NCBI GenBank assembly: GCA_032768795.1
Contig: CP136490.1
Span: 124,001 to 188,000 of the forward strand
Direction: 5' to 3'
Length of the DNA: 64,000 nt
Source of the DNA: Tremella fuciformis
Taxonomy: Eukaryota > Basidiomycota > Tremellomycetes > Tremellales > Tremellaceae
Positions 1 to 10,238 of this stretch are shown piece after piece (within the stretch, counting starts at the first letter, position 1; every line of letters starts with the position of its first letter). The notes beneath the pieces were generated by a model. It ran no database searches, had not been told where the DNA came from, and saw nothing but the letters and a program-made list of their open reading frames with translations. Position numbers and translations under genes: made by a program.

Positions 1-1
1 G

Positions 2-625
2 ACTTGCCTTGCGGCGTTCCAATCGTACCTCCTTCTCACGCTCCTCGCATACTTCCATTTTCCCGAGCCTCACCGGCAGGCCGTGGTGACCATCGAGACC
101 TTCCTCAGCATGCAAGCCCTCGCCGACCGGTCGGCTCATCTCATCCCCCTCATCAGACGCTGCGATCGCTTGCGACGCCCAACGATCGCGCAATCGGATT
201 GGATCCTCTCCGAGAGCCTGCGCCGCTCGATCGTCGTCGCCTGCGTCTTTGACGACATGTGGAATGCCATAGCTGGCATCCCGACTTTTGTCGCCGAGGA
301 GCTGGCACAGTTGCCCGCCGTGGGTCCAGAGGCTCTGTGGAACGCCGATCCCGATCCCACGAGGTGGGAGTCAATCTGGGAGGACCATCGGGCACTGTGG
401 AACACTGCACGTTTGCATTCTGGGGCAGGTGACAATGCGGGTGCCGCAGAGACGGAACCGGGTCTGCGTGTAGGAGAGCTGTGGGGCAAAGGCGACATGA
501 GCGAAGCGCTGCGCGACGCCAGGATAGACCAGTGGCTGGTTGGTGCTGGCGCGCTGTCTTTGTGGACCTTTGCCATCTGCGAGATGGCCGGCACTGGGAG
601 GGGCGCAAGTATGACTATGATGTAG
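2..625 (+). CDS. C-terminal part of a probable fungal Zn2Cys6 transcription factor (5' end outside window)
   Basis: The reading frame is open from the first bases of the window, so the start lies upstream. The visible 207 residues are mostly helical. They contain a segment around ESLRRSIVVACVFDDMW followed by an ELAQLP / PEALWNA / W-x(5)-DHRALW pattern. This resembles the end of the fungal-specific transcription factor domain that follows Zn2Cys6 binuclear clusters. The DNA-binding cluster itself is not in the window, so the class is inferred from the C-terminal pattern only. If correct, it would bind CGG-type sites as a nuclear regulator. Its position beside the MFS gene and the CCG/CGG palindrome at 2516-2536 suggests it may control the following genes, but this is inference. 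No intron is needed in the visible part. It could also be another helical fungal protein. Confidence 0.55.
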   Translation, partial: TCLAAFQSYLLLTLLAYFHFPEPHRQAVVTIETFLSMQALADRSAHLIPLIRRCDRLRRPTIAQSDWILSESLRRSIVVACVFDDMWNAIAGIPTFVAEELAQLPAVGPEALWNADPDPTRWESIWEDHRALWNTARLHSGAGDNAGAAETEPGLRVGELWGKGDMSEALRDARIDQWLVGAGALSLWTFAICEMAGTGRGASMTMM

Positions 626-693
626 GACTACAACTGTGTGTGATCGAGCGACATTGTCCATATATGCATGTGAATTATGTGTGTCTAGGTCTC

Positions 694-2313
694 TTATGCA
701 GTGTTCTCTTTGGCTTCTCGCTTCTTCCGCCAGACAGCTCCGCACCTCTGCTGAACTCCTACAAGGCCCAGCGAGAGCACCATGATGAATGTCCACATTG
801 TGAATGTCCAGCCCGTCCCCAACTTGTTGATTGTGGGGTTGACCGAGGCGGTCGTACCCGCTCCAAGAAGACATCTGGCGAGGTTGACGGCCGCAGTAGC
901 AGAGGCGTTGCGCCCGGGGAAGATGTCGATCAGGTAGGTGGAAATGACGTTCTGCGAAGAGATGGCCGCCCAAGCAAGCACGAAGGACGCGATGATCGGT
1001 GCAGAGATGTGCAGCCCTTTGTCGAGTGTCCAGCCAAAGAGCAGCACCGCCGCCCATTGGAGCGGCGACCAGATCCACACAGTGCGCAAGCGCGCCTGCT
1101 CAATGGGAAAGTCGAACGTGTCTCCTTGGTACCCCTGTGCGACGCGCTTGTAGTCGCGGTCGAGCAGCTTGCCCGTCGTCAACGAACCCAACATGCATCC
1201 GAAACCGTTTGCCAGGAAGGTCAGACCGATATCGAGGTCCCCTATGCCGTAGGTGCTGGCGAAGAGGGATGATTGGGCCGTCAGGGTCATCTGCCAGACC
1301 GCGTAGTGCAGCGCCAGGAAGAAGACCGTGACGAACACTTCTGGGTAGACGAGGATGCGGATGGGAGCGATAAAGTCGAGCTTGAGCGGTTTGGTGGTTT
1401 TCTCCTCGGCGGCTGTTCGGGTCGGGGCGGTGAAGCGGTCGAATGGAGCTCGAGAGATGCGGGGTGGGAGTATGGAGCCGTCGCCCACGAGATACCTCAG
1501 TGTCTCTGGCAGGAATATGGAGAGGACGAGTATATAGATGGAGCCGTAGATGACCAAGAACCAGAATATTGCTCGCCAGCCCAGAGTATCGGCAAACACG
1601 CCGCCAAGCACGGGGCCGATCGCTGCTCGTCAGTTGTGGACCGTGTCCATGTGGTCTGAGCGCACCCAAGGGGACAAGAAGACCCGTCTGGAAGATGCCC
1701 ATCACGCCGCCGCGCTTGTCTCGCGCGGTCACGTCCCCGATGATCCCGGACCCGATGGCGATGGTGCTCGCGCTGCCAGAGCTCTGCAGGCATCGCAAGA
1801 TCAAGATCTGGTAGAAGTGTTTGGAAAGTGCCAGTCCGATGCTCGCAGAGATGAAGAGCAGGAAGGTGCACATAAGGGTGATACGCCGGCCGTACACATC
1901 CGCCAACGAACTAGAGCCATCAGCGCGCCGTTGAGAGAAGCTGCAAGTAACGCTCACCTCCAGAAGGTCGGCGAGATGCCTTGGAAGATCATGTACGATG
2001 TCACAGTCAGGTTGATGTTCTGCGTCGTGGTGTGCACATCACGCGCTATCGTCGGGATTGCCGGAAAGTAGATGTTCGAGGCGAAGCCGGAGAAGGTTGC
2101 GGACATGGAGGCAATGGCCACGATTAACCATTTCTGCCGGGTCGTGAAGCGGGAATACGGCGCGTTCTCTGGCGCCATGGGGACAATGCGAGCAGCTTCA
2201 CCCTGCGCTTCTGCATTCTGAAAACTGGTGGGCGAAGTCGTCTTCGTCAGACCGAATGGAGGAGCCGTGTTCTGGCTGGCGGGAGGAGTTGCATCGTGGG
2301 TGGAACCGGACAT
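694..2313 (-). CDS. MFS transporter, DHA1 (drug:H+ antiporter) type
   Basis: Exons 2313-1958, 1910-1666 and 1622-694 give 509 residues with whole codons; both introns are GT-AG (47 and 43 nt). A cytosolic N-terminus of about 75 residues precedes the first membrane helix. The loop 2-3 signature ADVYGRR lies near residues 121-127, directly after the first junction. A helix reading LVPLAIGPVLGGVFAD spans the second junction, as expected for helix 5 of 12-helix DHA1 exporters of the Qdr/Dtr/Aqr group. A large central loop rich in K, E and T follows helix 6. The family exports drugs, organic acids or polyamines at the plasma membrane by proton antiport; the substrate here cannot be read. It is divergently transcribed from the dienelactone hydrolase across a 347-bp promoter, which suggests joint control. 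The ATG at 2313 is preferred as the first in frame. Confidence 0.9.
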
Positions 2314-2515
2314 GATATTTTTGGATGGTCGCACGTGTCAGGCTTTCTTGCTGTTGCTTGAGACCCTTGGGGACTCTGCGCGGCTCGGGGAGTGTGGAAG
2401 ACATCAATGGAACCACGTCGATTGTAAGCAGGCGGATTAAGAGCGTGAAGAGAGGTCGAGTTCTTCGACAAATAAACGCAACCCCGAAAGCTTCCCTTTT
2501 TGGGAAATGCACAGA

Positions 2516-2536
2516 CCGACAAACGGAGTTTGTCGG
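2516..2536. promoter_or_regulatory. Perfect 9-bp inverted repeat, CCGACAAAC-GGA-GTTTGTCGG
   Basis: A perfect palindrome with a 3-bp spacer sits in the 347-bp promoter shared by the MFS gene (start 2313, minus) and the dienelactone hydrolase (start 2661, plus). Its outer triplets are CCG and CGG, the half-sites favoured by fungal Zn2Cys6 dimers. An E-box CACGTG lies at 2332-2337 in the same promoter. Operator function is inferred; the symmetry is directly visible. Confidence 0.5.
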
Positions 2537-2660
2537 AGGCCTGGAAGTCGGTGGCACCTCCGGAGCAGGCGACTACAAGAGGAGGGCGACATGGGTGAAA
2601 GCTACGAGAAATCAGAGGCCAAGGTCTCACTACTATCTCTTGTCGACAGCAGTAACAACC

Positions 2661-3529
2661 ATGTCTTCTCGACCTTGCGGTGAGGCCTGCTTCCGTGGAC
2701 ATATCCACGAGCACGACCCGGCGGGTGAAGAGATCACCCTGGGCGGAGGTGAGCGAAGCTCTGTTTCTCGAGACCACCGAGTTGACACCTCAGTCGCCTC
2801 TTACATCGTCAAGCCCAGTGGGAGCACCAAGACAGCAGTTATACTCCTTCACGATGCTTTTGGATTCCGTATGCCCAACGTCAGGCGCATTGCCGACCAG
2901 ATCACCGCTCAGACCGGCTACATCTCCGTTGTTCCTGATCTCCTTGACGGCGACGCTGCGCCTGAAGACCTTACTGGCTTCGACATTGTGGGCTGGATCG
3001 GCCGACACACAGAGAAAGAGATCGACCCTATCATCACCAGTCTCTTTAAAGAGATTGCAAAGGAGTTCAATGTCGAGAAGTTTGGCGCGATGGGCTATTG
3101 CCTGGGTGTATGTGCCGACTACTGCAAGTGCTTGTCGCGGCTGACGCATCAAGGCCAAATACGTCCTTCGTCATCTTCGACCGGAAGGCTTCGTGGCGGG
3201 CTTCGTTGCCCATCCTTCCCTCACTACCGAGGACGAATTCAAGGACGCCATTGGGCCACTTGCGGTTGCATGCGCGGGTCAGTCGGATATACATGACGTG
3301 AGAGGCGTGAAACTGATTCGCAGAAAAGGATGAGCAGTTCTCGGACGAGTCCCGCAGCAAAGCCGAAGAGATACTCAAGTCAAAGTCTGGCACGCCCTAC
3401 CAACTCACCGTATACGGCGGCACGAGCCACGGCTTTGCTGTCCGTGGCGACCTGAAGAAGGACAGTGAGCGAAAGGTACTGGACGTCGCGTTCGGCCAGG
3501 CCTTGGTGTGGCTTCAGTCGTACCTTTAG
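2661..3529 (+). CDS. Dienelactone hydrolase family protein
   Basis: Exons 2661-2748, 2782-3107, 3154-3277 and 3324-3529 give 247 residues, the usual size of the family. This alpha/beta hydrolase carries a Cys nucleophile in GYCLG (about residue 136), an Asp candidate in EKDEQF and the His in GGTSHGF (about residue 215), matching the Cys-Asp-His triad. Family members hydrolyse dienelactone to maleylacetate in aromatic breakdown, although many fungal members have unknown substrates. The start MSSRPC matches the short N-terminus of fungal members. The second intron has a canonical GTATGT donor. The first intron is only 33 nt and in frame. Retaining it would add 11 residues, and an alternative acceptor at 2793 would make it 45 nt. 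The gene is divergent from the MFS transporter and lies among oxidoreductases, which fits a catabolic set. Confidence 0.88.
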
Positions 3530-3603
3530 CTGGGTTATGTAAGATCGTTGGGCTGGCGCACGGGCCCCCGCCCTAAGAATGCATTTCATCCGTCTGTTTG
3601 CGC

Positions 3604-4634
3604 TCAGTAGACCAGAGGTTCTTTTGACCCGTCGAGGGAAAAGTTGCCCCCACTATCCTCGGTGGTGAGGCGATCCACAAACGACTTGCATCGCGTCACG
3701 GATTGTTCGGCGGTCAGGGGAGGCTGTAGGTCAGGTCATTACTTCGGTATAAGCTGAGCTGGAGTTCACCGTTCCCGGTATCTCGCTTGTGAGATCCGTC
3801 TGGACGTAGCCGGGGTTCAGAGTGATGAAGGTGTATCCTTTGTCTTTCAATCTGCTTCGTCAATACAGTAGCAAGCCTGAACCAGTACTCGAGCAACTTA
3901 CTGAAGATGGTACTTGAGATTCGCAAAGTTCAAAGCCGCTTTCGCAGTCCCATAGCTCACAAAGCCGTACTGGCCTTCCGTGGCAATGTGAAAATCGACC
4001 GACGCCCCGAATGTGCTGATGTTAACAACTTGTTTCTTGCTACCTCGCTCGAGCAAAGGGAGAAGGGCCTTGATGAAGAACACCGGGCCGATGGTGTTGA
4101 CCGCGAACTGCCATGAGCCATCACCACCTACCATCCCTATCTCCACCGGGCTCACTGCCTCGGTCCACTCATCCGGGGTAGACGCGGTCACGTCATTGTT
4201 CGTAGTTGCGCCAGCTCCGGTCCATGCGCCCGCGTTGCTACAGTCAGTACATGCAGCGTCCATATTGATTCTTGTAACCCACTTGATGAGGACGTCGACT
4301 TTGCCCCCGCCAACTTCACCGATCTTAGCAGCCGCTGCCTGCTCCGTCAGCTTGCTTTCAATGTCAGATGGTGCAAGAGGCTGACGTCGAAAGTGCCGGG
4401 ACGAGTCATGTCCGCCTCGACCACGACCACCTTCCCGCCAGCTACCAGGGGATCAAGCTGATACGCATTATTGGCAGTTCTGACCACGGCGATGACGAAG
4501 GTGTCAGGATCAGAGGCGTACTGCCTCGTCCACTCCAGCTGCCCGTCAGTCGAGGCTACTTCTTGGGCACTCACGCCGAGACCACGGGAAGCTCCTGTGA
4601 TGACCACTACCTTGTCCGTCGGTGTTGCGGACAT
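3604..4634 (-). CDS. Short-chain dehydrogenase/reductase, copy 1 of a three-copy family
   Basis: Seven exons (4634-4575, 4538-4386, 4338-4283, 4237-4156, 4107-3902, 3851-3770, 3723-3604) give 252 residues. The classical SDR marks are present: TGASRGLG at residues 13-20 for cofactor, NNAG at 90-93 (spliced across an intron), NIS near 146-148 and Y169-x3-K173 in the sequence SYGTAK. The late NPGYVQTDL keeps the usual PG motif. The SDR fold and NAD(P) use are family knowledge; the substrate is unknown. Introns are 36-50 nt. Six of the seven exon lengths equal those of the copies at 9203 and 11146, and the seventh also equals copy 3. The direction is opposite to the other two copies, so one duplication included an inversion. 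It ends convergent with the dienelactone hydrolase, leaving only 74 bp between the stops. Confidence 0.9.
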
Positions 4635-5228
4635 TGTGCGTCAAGAAACTTCTTCGCTTGTAGATTGTCTGGACAAAGAACGTCGTGAGTGGAGCTGCTT
4701 GTACTGTACTCGACTTGCTCTTATACATCTCGCAGCCATACTGACGGCTCATACAGCACCTGCCTCACCGCCACAAATTGCTCAGCTGAAAGAGCGGCTT
4801 GCTCATGCCACTTCGACAGGTGACGAAAAGCTGATCAATTCGCAAATTCGCCGTCGGTGACAACCACCCCAGCCGCCTTTACGAGCTCCTCGATCTAGGA
4901 GATCGCACACATGTCCGCGAGAAGGTAGTCACTTCCAACTCAATCTGCTTTGTCATCGTCAGTTGCGACCAGAGGCGAGCCCGAGTTAACACGGCAATCG
5001 TGTTCCATCTCCGGCAGATCATTCCTATAATCTCCGTTCGGAATGTCGGCAAGTGGAGGTGCAGGGCTGCTGCGCTTCAAGGTTCTCGGCCATATGCATA
5101 ATCCACCAGTGCCGTCGCCGAGCATCCCGCTCAGGGTGTTGGCACGACGCGTAGATCGCTCTACGAGCGTCATGTAGGGAATGGGCGAGTAGCATTATAC
5201 GATCTCTCTACTGTATAGTATGATGTGG
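4635..5228. other. Intergenic region, no gene recognised
   Basis: The stretch lies between the SDR start and the stop of the next minus-strand gene. Short open frames have no recognisable motif. It presumably holds the SDR promoter and the terminator of the oxidoreductase. No repeat was seen. Confidence 0.5.
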
Positions 5229-6439
5229 TTACGTCGTGGCCTCCCCTGCATCTCTCATGTCGATCGCTAATTTGCCTTTCGCCCGCCCGCTCATCCCTCT
5301 ATCATACGCTGCCATCACCCCAGCTCGGTCCGAGCTGTACGTGGAATCGATCGGATTCTCGAACTTGTCTGAACGTCGGCAAAGAACCCACACGGGCACA
5401 CCACACAACGGCGCACGCACCATGCTTGATCAGTTCGAGTACTCCCTCGAAGCGCTCTCTGCTGATGGGCGCACTGCACACCGTGGCGCGCCTAGGAACG
5501 CCGCCGAGCCATCGAGGGCACAGCCACACGTTCGAAAGGAGGGCGAAAGCGTACGACAATGTCGCACTCCTTGTGGATCTCGCTTCAAGCCCGCACACGA
5601 CGTACATCCCGTCTTTCTTGAGAAAAGCTGGTGAAGCTTTGTACGCGGCGAGATTGCCGATGTTGTCCACGATGAGGTCGAAGGGATCGTCGGCGAAATC
5701 GAGGAGCTGATGTTCGATCGGAGAAGCGCGATAGTCAAGAGCCTGCTTTTAGCCCAGACCCCGTTCCATGACTCACCTCGTCTGCGCCGAGCCCCTTGAC
5801 GAGGTCGAAGCTGGATTCGGAGCAGCTCACGACCACCTCGGCTCCGGTCAACTTGGCAAGCTGGATCATAGCCATCCCAATTGCCGTAGTGCCGCCGTTG
5901 ATGAACACCTTCTGGCCCCTCTGCAGCTTGCCAACGTCCAACAGAGACTTCTGCGCCGTGATACAATTGGTCCACATGCCAACAGCCGTCTCCGTATTCC
6001 ACGGAGGTGGGATAGGGATCAGCAGGTCGGCCTGCTCTCAGCCAATGTCATTTTCCCGTAGAGGAATGTGGTCGGGGGAGAGTAGACTCACCTTGAACGC
6101 GACGTATTCAGTCAACACCCCCTTGCCCCCGTAGAAATGGTCCCTCTCGTTCAAACATCCCCATACTGCCTGGCCCTTGGACAAGGGAGATCCATTGGGA
6201 TCTTCCACCCAGCCTGTCGCTTCCAGCTCTGGAACAGCCCCTCTGGTCAGTCTTGCAGGAAACAGCGCCATCTTGACTTTCCAAGAGACTGGACTTGTGG
6301 TGGCGTGCGAGATCTTGACCAGCACCCGTCCTGGCTCTAGGGATGGCAGCGGTGCGTCGTCGTATAGCTTGAGGACATCCCGAGGTGTACCCCTTCCGTC
6401 TTGTCTCCATTGACGCTGCTGCTTCGGTAGCGCTGACAT
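5229..6439 (-). CDS. Zinc-free MDR oxidoreductase (GroES-like / quinone reductase-like), copy A
   Basis: Exons 6439-6092, 6031-5777, 5742-5421 and 5368-5229 give 354 residues. The N-terminal GroES-like half includes PGRVLVKISHATTSPVSWK and a GYGGKGVLTEYV-like stretch. The Rossmann half starts with INGGTTAIGMAMIQLAK (about residues 160-176) followed by VVSCS and LVKGLGADE. The cysteine/histidine zinc ligands of alcohol dehydrogenases are missing, so this is a zinc-independent enoyl- or quinone-reductase type. Such enzymes reduce activated double bonds or quinones with NADPH. The C-terminus YSSDRAGVMAAYDRGMSGR-AKGKL is typical of fungal TOXD/YNL134C-like members. Exons 1, 3 and 4 have exactly the lengths seen in copy B, 360 bp upstream, showing tandem duplication. 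The cofactor choice and substrate are not visible. Confidence 0.88.
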
Positions 6440-6517
6440 GATGAAGCGATGGGGCTGGACGCGCGTCGCGAGCCATGGACATTTTGTACGCCGTCTCCGA
6501 CTGCGGAGGATCGTCCG

Positions 6518-6536
6518 GAGACCGACGGTCACGGAG
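6518..6536. promoter_or_regulatory. Promoter element shared with MDR copy B
   Basis: GAGACCGACGGTCACGGAG lies about 80 bp before the copy A start. A 17-of-19 match occurs at nearly the same distance before copy B (8095-8113). It carries two CGG triplets. Either it was copied with the gene and not yet diverged, or it is a conserved binding site. Confidence 0.4.
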
Positions 6537-6799
6537 TCCACGGAGTGCAATTACGGCATTAGCTTAGGGCATGCCGGACAAAGAACAAGTAAGTGCACAG
6601 GCGACGCGCAATCATCATGACGGGGCCGGGTGAGAGGCCAGTAGGCTTCCAGCCGCCAGCAAAGGGTCTGCTACCCGGCGAATTTTCTGCATCCGAATCA
6701 CGATTATAGCCATACAATGCGCAGATGCCGTCAGGAAAGGACCTGCGGGCGGTGGACAAGGGCGCCTGGCTCTGTCTTACATACCCAGCGCCCTGCCGC

Positions 6800-8012
6800 C
6801 TAACGCGCAACCTCCCCGACATCCCTCATATTGATTGCGAGCTTGCCCTTTGCGCGCCCACTCATGCCCCTCTCATAGGCCGCCATGACGCCCGCGCGGT
6901 CGGAGCTATAAGTCGAGTCAATCGGATTCTGTATCTTGCCTACATGTCAGCCATGAACGCGCATGCGGGCGCACCTTGCTTGATCCAGTCCAACACAGCC
7001 TCAAAGCGGGCTCGGCTGGGCGGAGTACTGCAAAATACTGCACGTCGAGGGACACCTCCTAGCCACCGAGGTCGCCACATTGCGTTCGCCAGGAACACGA
7101 CAAGGGCAGAGAGAGTCGCAGTCAATGAAGACTTGATCTCCATTCCGCACAACAGGTACATGCCCTCTGGCTTGAGGTATGCCGGAGAGGCGTTGTATGC
7201 TGCTTGATCTCCGATGATGTCCACGATCACGTCGAAGGGGTCCTCGGTGAAACGCTTCAGCTGATCTGCGATCGGCGAGGAACGATAGTCCAAGGCCTGG
7301 TATGAGCTACACGCGCCCGCGAGCATGCACTCACCTTGTCTGCGCCTAGTCCCTTGACGAGCTCAAAGTTTGGTTTCGAGCAGCTGACCACGACTTGGCT
7401 GGCCCCTGCCAGCTTCGCAATTTGAATCATCGCCATCCCAATAGCCGTCGTGCCCCCATTGATGAACACCCTCTGGCCCGGTTTCACCTTGCCCACATCC
7501 AGCAAGGCCTTCTCGGCGGTGATGCAATTGGAAAACATCCCAATGGCGGTCTCGGTTGTCCAGGGGTCGGGAATGGGAATCACAAATTGTTCCTGCATTT
7601 AAGCGTAGCCCGACACTGCTAATCCAGGGGATCCGTGCGCGGCGATAGGATGACGACTACCCACCTCAAATGATACGTACTCCTGCAGAACCCCGTTCCC
7701 CGCTCGAAAGTGCTCCGTCGCGTCGACGGTGGCCCATACCGCTTGTCCCTTGATCAATGAAGACCCATTTGGATCCTCAACCCAGCCCGTTGCCTCCATC
7801 TCGGGTACCGCTCCCCTGGTGAGCCAAGCCGGGAAGAGGCCCATCTTGACGTTCCATGAGGACGGACTCGTCGTCGCGTACGCGATCTTGACGAGGACGC
7901 GACCGGGCTTAAGCGCTGGAAGGGGAGCGTCGTCATGAAGCGTCAGGACCTGCGAGGGAGCTCCTCGGCCGTTCTGCCGCCATTGTCGCTGTTTTGTTGG
8001 GAGCTGCGACAT
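6800..8012 (-). CDS. Zinc-free MDR oxidoreductase (GroES-like / quinone reductase-like), copy B
   Basis: Exons 8012-7665, 7592-7335, 7296-6975 and 6939-6800 give 355 residues. It aligns along its whole length with copy A, for example MSQLPTKQRQWRQNGRGAP, INGGTTAIGMAMIQIAK and LVKGLGADK. Exon lengths are 348, 258, 322 and 140 nt against 348, 255, 322 and 140 in copy A, so the four-exon plan predates the duplication. The one extra residue is in exon 2, in GASQVVVSCS. Zinc ligands are again absent. Introns are 35-72 nt and differ in sequence between the copies, so the duplication is not very recent. The same start is supported by conservation of the first residues. The reaction is predicted to be NADPH-dependent reduction of an unknown enone, quinone or aldehyde. 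Confidence 0.88.
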
Positions 8013-9202
8013 ATTGTGATGGGATTGAGGGGCGCATCGCAAGCGCTACTCGCCTGTTTCTTGTAGAGTTGTCAGGTCGAAGGACAACGGAGACGAGACC
8101 GACGGCGACGGAGTGCAGCCACGTGTTCAGGGTGAGAAGCTACTCCTCGAGAGAAAGAGAACCACTTCGCATATCAGATGCGCTTGAACGCGGGCGTTTC
8201 ATGAGGACATTGCCGATCGACTGCGAGACACACCTACGCGTTGGCGGACGCCAGAGTGAGAAGCAGTCAGTGACGAGTCCTCGGACGCTCACACGAAGCT
8301 GAGGTGTGGTCCATGTCGACGTCCACGACTGGAATCGCCAACTCCCCATATCGCTCGCGATACTCGTCATGACATCAGCCCAACTCACTGAAATAGACTG
8401 AGAGTGTCGTTCGCAACACTGGCTCGTGGCGACGACAGTTGGACCATGTGCACCGAAGGATGAGTGTCGAGTCAGCCACGGCAGTCCCGTGGCTCCATTC
8501 TCACACTTCCTTGGTGTTGCTTGCTTAGACCGGTGGCGTTGAGTCCATGCAGTAACCGATGAGGGCCGATCGAGTATACGAAGCACTGTCGACGCCTCAA
8601 CATTGGACGACGAAGTGTGAGAAGAGCTATCGGCCAAGAAGTGCGCTTCAACCCGCGGCCGTGCCGAAGTCCGCCTTCTCACCACTCGACAGTGTGGAGG
8701 CGGACGTCAACAAGCAGTCGCAATACAGATGCTGAATCATATGACGGTCACAGAGGCCTTGCAAACTCAGCCTCCACCGGCGTGACCAAGCGCGCAGTCT
8801 AACCTCTGCAATCAAGGTCTCGGCAAGACTCGGAAGGAGCAGGAGAGAGACGGCTTCCCCACGAGTGGGACCAAGCAATGACATCGATAATGACGGCTGT
8901 TCTTACCATTGATCCGTGAAACGGGATTCCAGCGACCGATTACAAAGAATCGCTGGATGTAGACGTTGCCTGCGAGACACGAAGGCATAGTTACTTGGAC
9001 CTGCCCGATCGCGAAATCGGTGATGGCTTACTCAGCCACGTGCACCACCCTCCATGTTTGTCTATCGATCCTCACATTGACAAGTGGCTATAAGAATCAT
9101 CTATGAAGGTCGAGATATGGAGCACGCAACGCTTCGCATAGACGGAACAGCCCTCTACCTCACTCAGAACGACGACCGACCGCCCGACCAACCGACATCG
9201 AT
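8013..9202. other. Long intergenic region between MDR copy B and SDR copy 2
   Basis: This 1.2-kb divergent intergenic region has no recognisable gene. A minus-strand open frame at 8140-8685 is rich in Ser, Arg and Thr, has no motif and no plausible splice structure, and looks like chance. Two CAGCCACGTG E-boxes (about 8117-8125 and 9034-9042) lie near its two ends, one near each gene. TATAAG occurs at 9089-9094, about 110 bp before the SDR start. Confidence 0.45.
8095..8113. promoter_or_regulatory. Promoter element shared with MDR copy A
   Basis: GAGACCGACGGCGACGGAG lies about 83 bp before the copy B start and matches the element before copy A at 17 of 19 positions. An E-box CAGCCACGTG follows, with CACGTG at 8120-8125. 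The same ten bases recur before SDR copy 2, with CACGTG at 9037-9042. Confidence 0.4.
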
Positions 9203-10238
9203 ATGCCTGCTGCCCAGAACGACAAAGTCGTGGTTATCACCGGTGCCACGCGAGGTCTCGGCGTGAGTTTTCCATTGTTGCAGAGGAGAACCACTGACTC
9301 AGCAGCTCGAATGGGTACGCCAGTATTCCCTTGAAAAGGAGACCTTCGTTGTGGCTGTCGTGCGCGATGCCAAGAAGGCTACTTTGCTTGAGCCTTATGT
9401 CGCCGGTGGGCGCGTAGCCATTGTCCAGGCGGACATGACCAAACCTGAAACATTCGACGTGAATTGTTTATCCTGCGAGACGGGTTGTTGGGCCTCATCT
9501 GACGCGCAGGCTGCCGCGGAGGAGATCAAGAAAGTCAGTGGAGGAAAGGTCGATGTTCTCATCAAGTGGGTCGATCTCACAACTCCAACATTTGCACTAA
9601 TTCTGTCAGCAATGCTGGAGCATGGTTCGGCGCAGGTTCGACAATGTCCAAGGACGTGTCCGCATCGACGCCAGACGAGTGGGCGGTATCTGTGAGGAAC
9701 ATCTCGCCCGTCGGGAGTCTGAGACTCACCTGTAGTTCCTGACCAACGTGACTGGTCCCGTATTCTTCATCAAGGCGCTTCTACCCCTCTTGGACAAGGG
9801 AAGCAAAAAGCAAGTGATCAATGTCAGCTCCTTCTTGGCTTCCAGGGACTTTCAGCGGTCCAGCGACGGCAGCTATGGCTTTGTCAGCTACTCGACAGCC
9901 AAGGCCGCTCTCAACTTTGCGACCCTCAAGTATCACCTACAGTACGTCGGACCGTTGTTCACGATGCAGGCTGCAAGCTGAGTTGAGAGGTTGAGAGATT
10001 CGGGATACACATTTGTCACCTCAAACCCCGTGTACGTTGCGACCGAGCTCCATATCCTCAAGAATGCGAGAGACGATGTGAGTGCTTGGCGGCTTGTCCG
10101 GATGGAGACTAATGACAGGCCCCATTGAACGTGGAGCAATCGGTGACTCGGTGCAAGCAGTTTGTCGATCGTCTGACGCCTGCCGACAGTGGGTTCGACT
10201 ATTCTCTCGAAGGCTCAAAGGAGCCGCTTGCCTACTAG
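9203..10238 (+). CDS. Short-chain dehydrogenase/reductase, copy 2
   Basis: Seven exons (9203-9262, 9306-9458, 9510-9565, 9610-9691, 9736-9941, 9990-10077, 10119-10238) give 254 residues. Motifs are TGATRGLG (13-20), NNAG, NVSS and Y-x3-K in SYSTAK. Exon lengths are 60, 153, 56, 82, 206, 88 and 120 nt; only exon 6 differs (88 against 82) from copies 1 and 3, adding two residues. In that exon the usual NPGYVQTEL reads NPVYVATEL, so the glycine of the late PG motif near the cofactor and substrate site is replaced by valine. The gene is otherwise intact. It is presumably a soluble NAD(P)-dependent reductase of unknown substrate. The direct repeat with copy 3 suggests tandem duplication. Confidence 0.9.

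Noticed and set aside
371..1078. Minus-strand open frame of 235 codons between the regulator tail and the MFS gene
   Set aside because: It overlaps the last exon of the MFS gene in another frame and has low-complexity His/Arg/Ser composition.
4940..5173. Small open frame of 77 codons on the minus strand
   Set aside because: It has no conservation or motif and lies in the terminator region between two solid genes.
8140..8685. Open frame of 181 codons upstream of MDR copy B
   Set aside because: It is Ser/Arg/Thr-rich with no motif, no paralogue and no plausible splice extension; GC-rich DNA produces such frames by chance.
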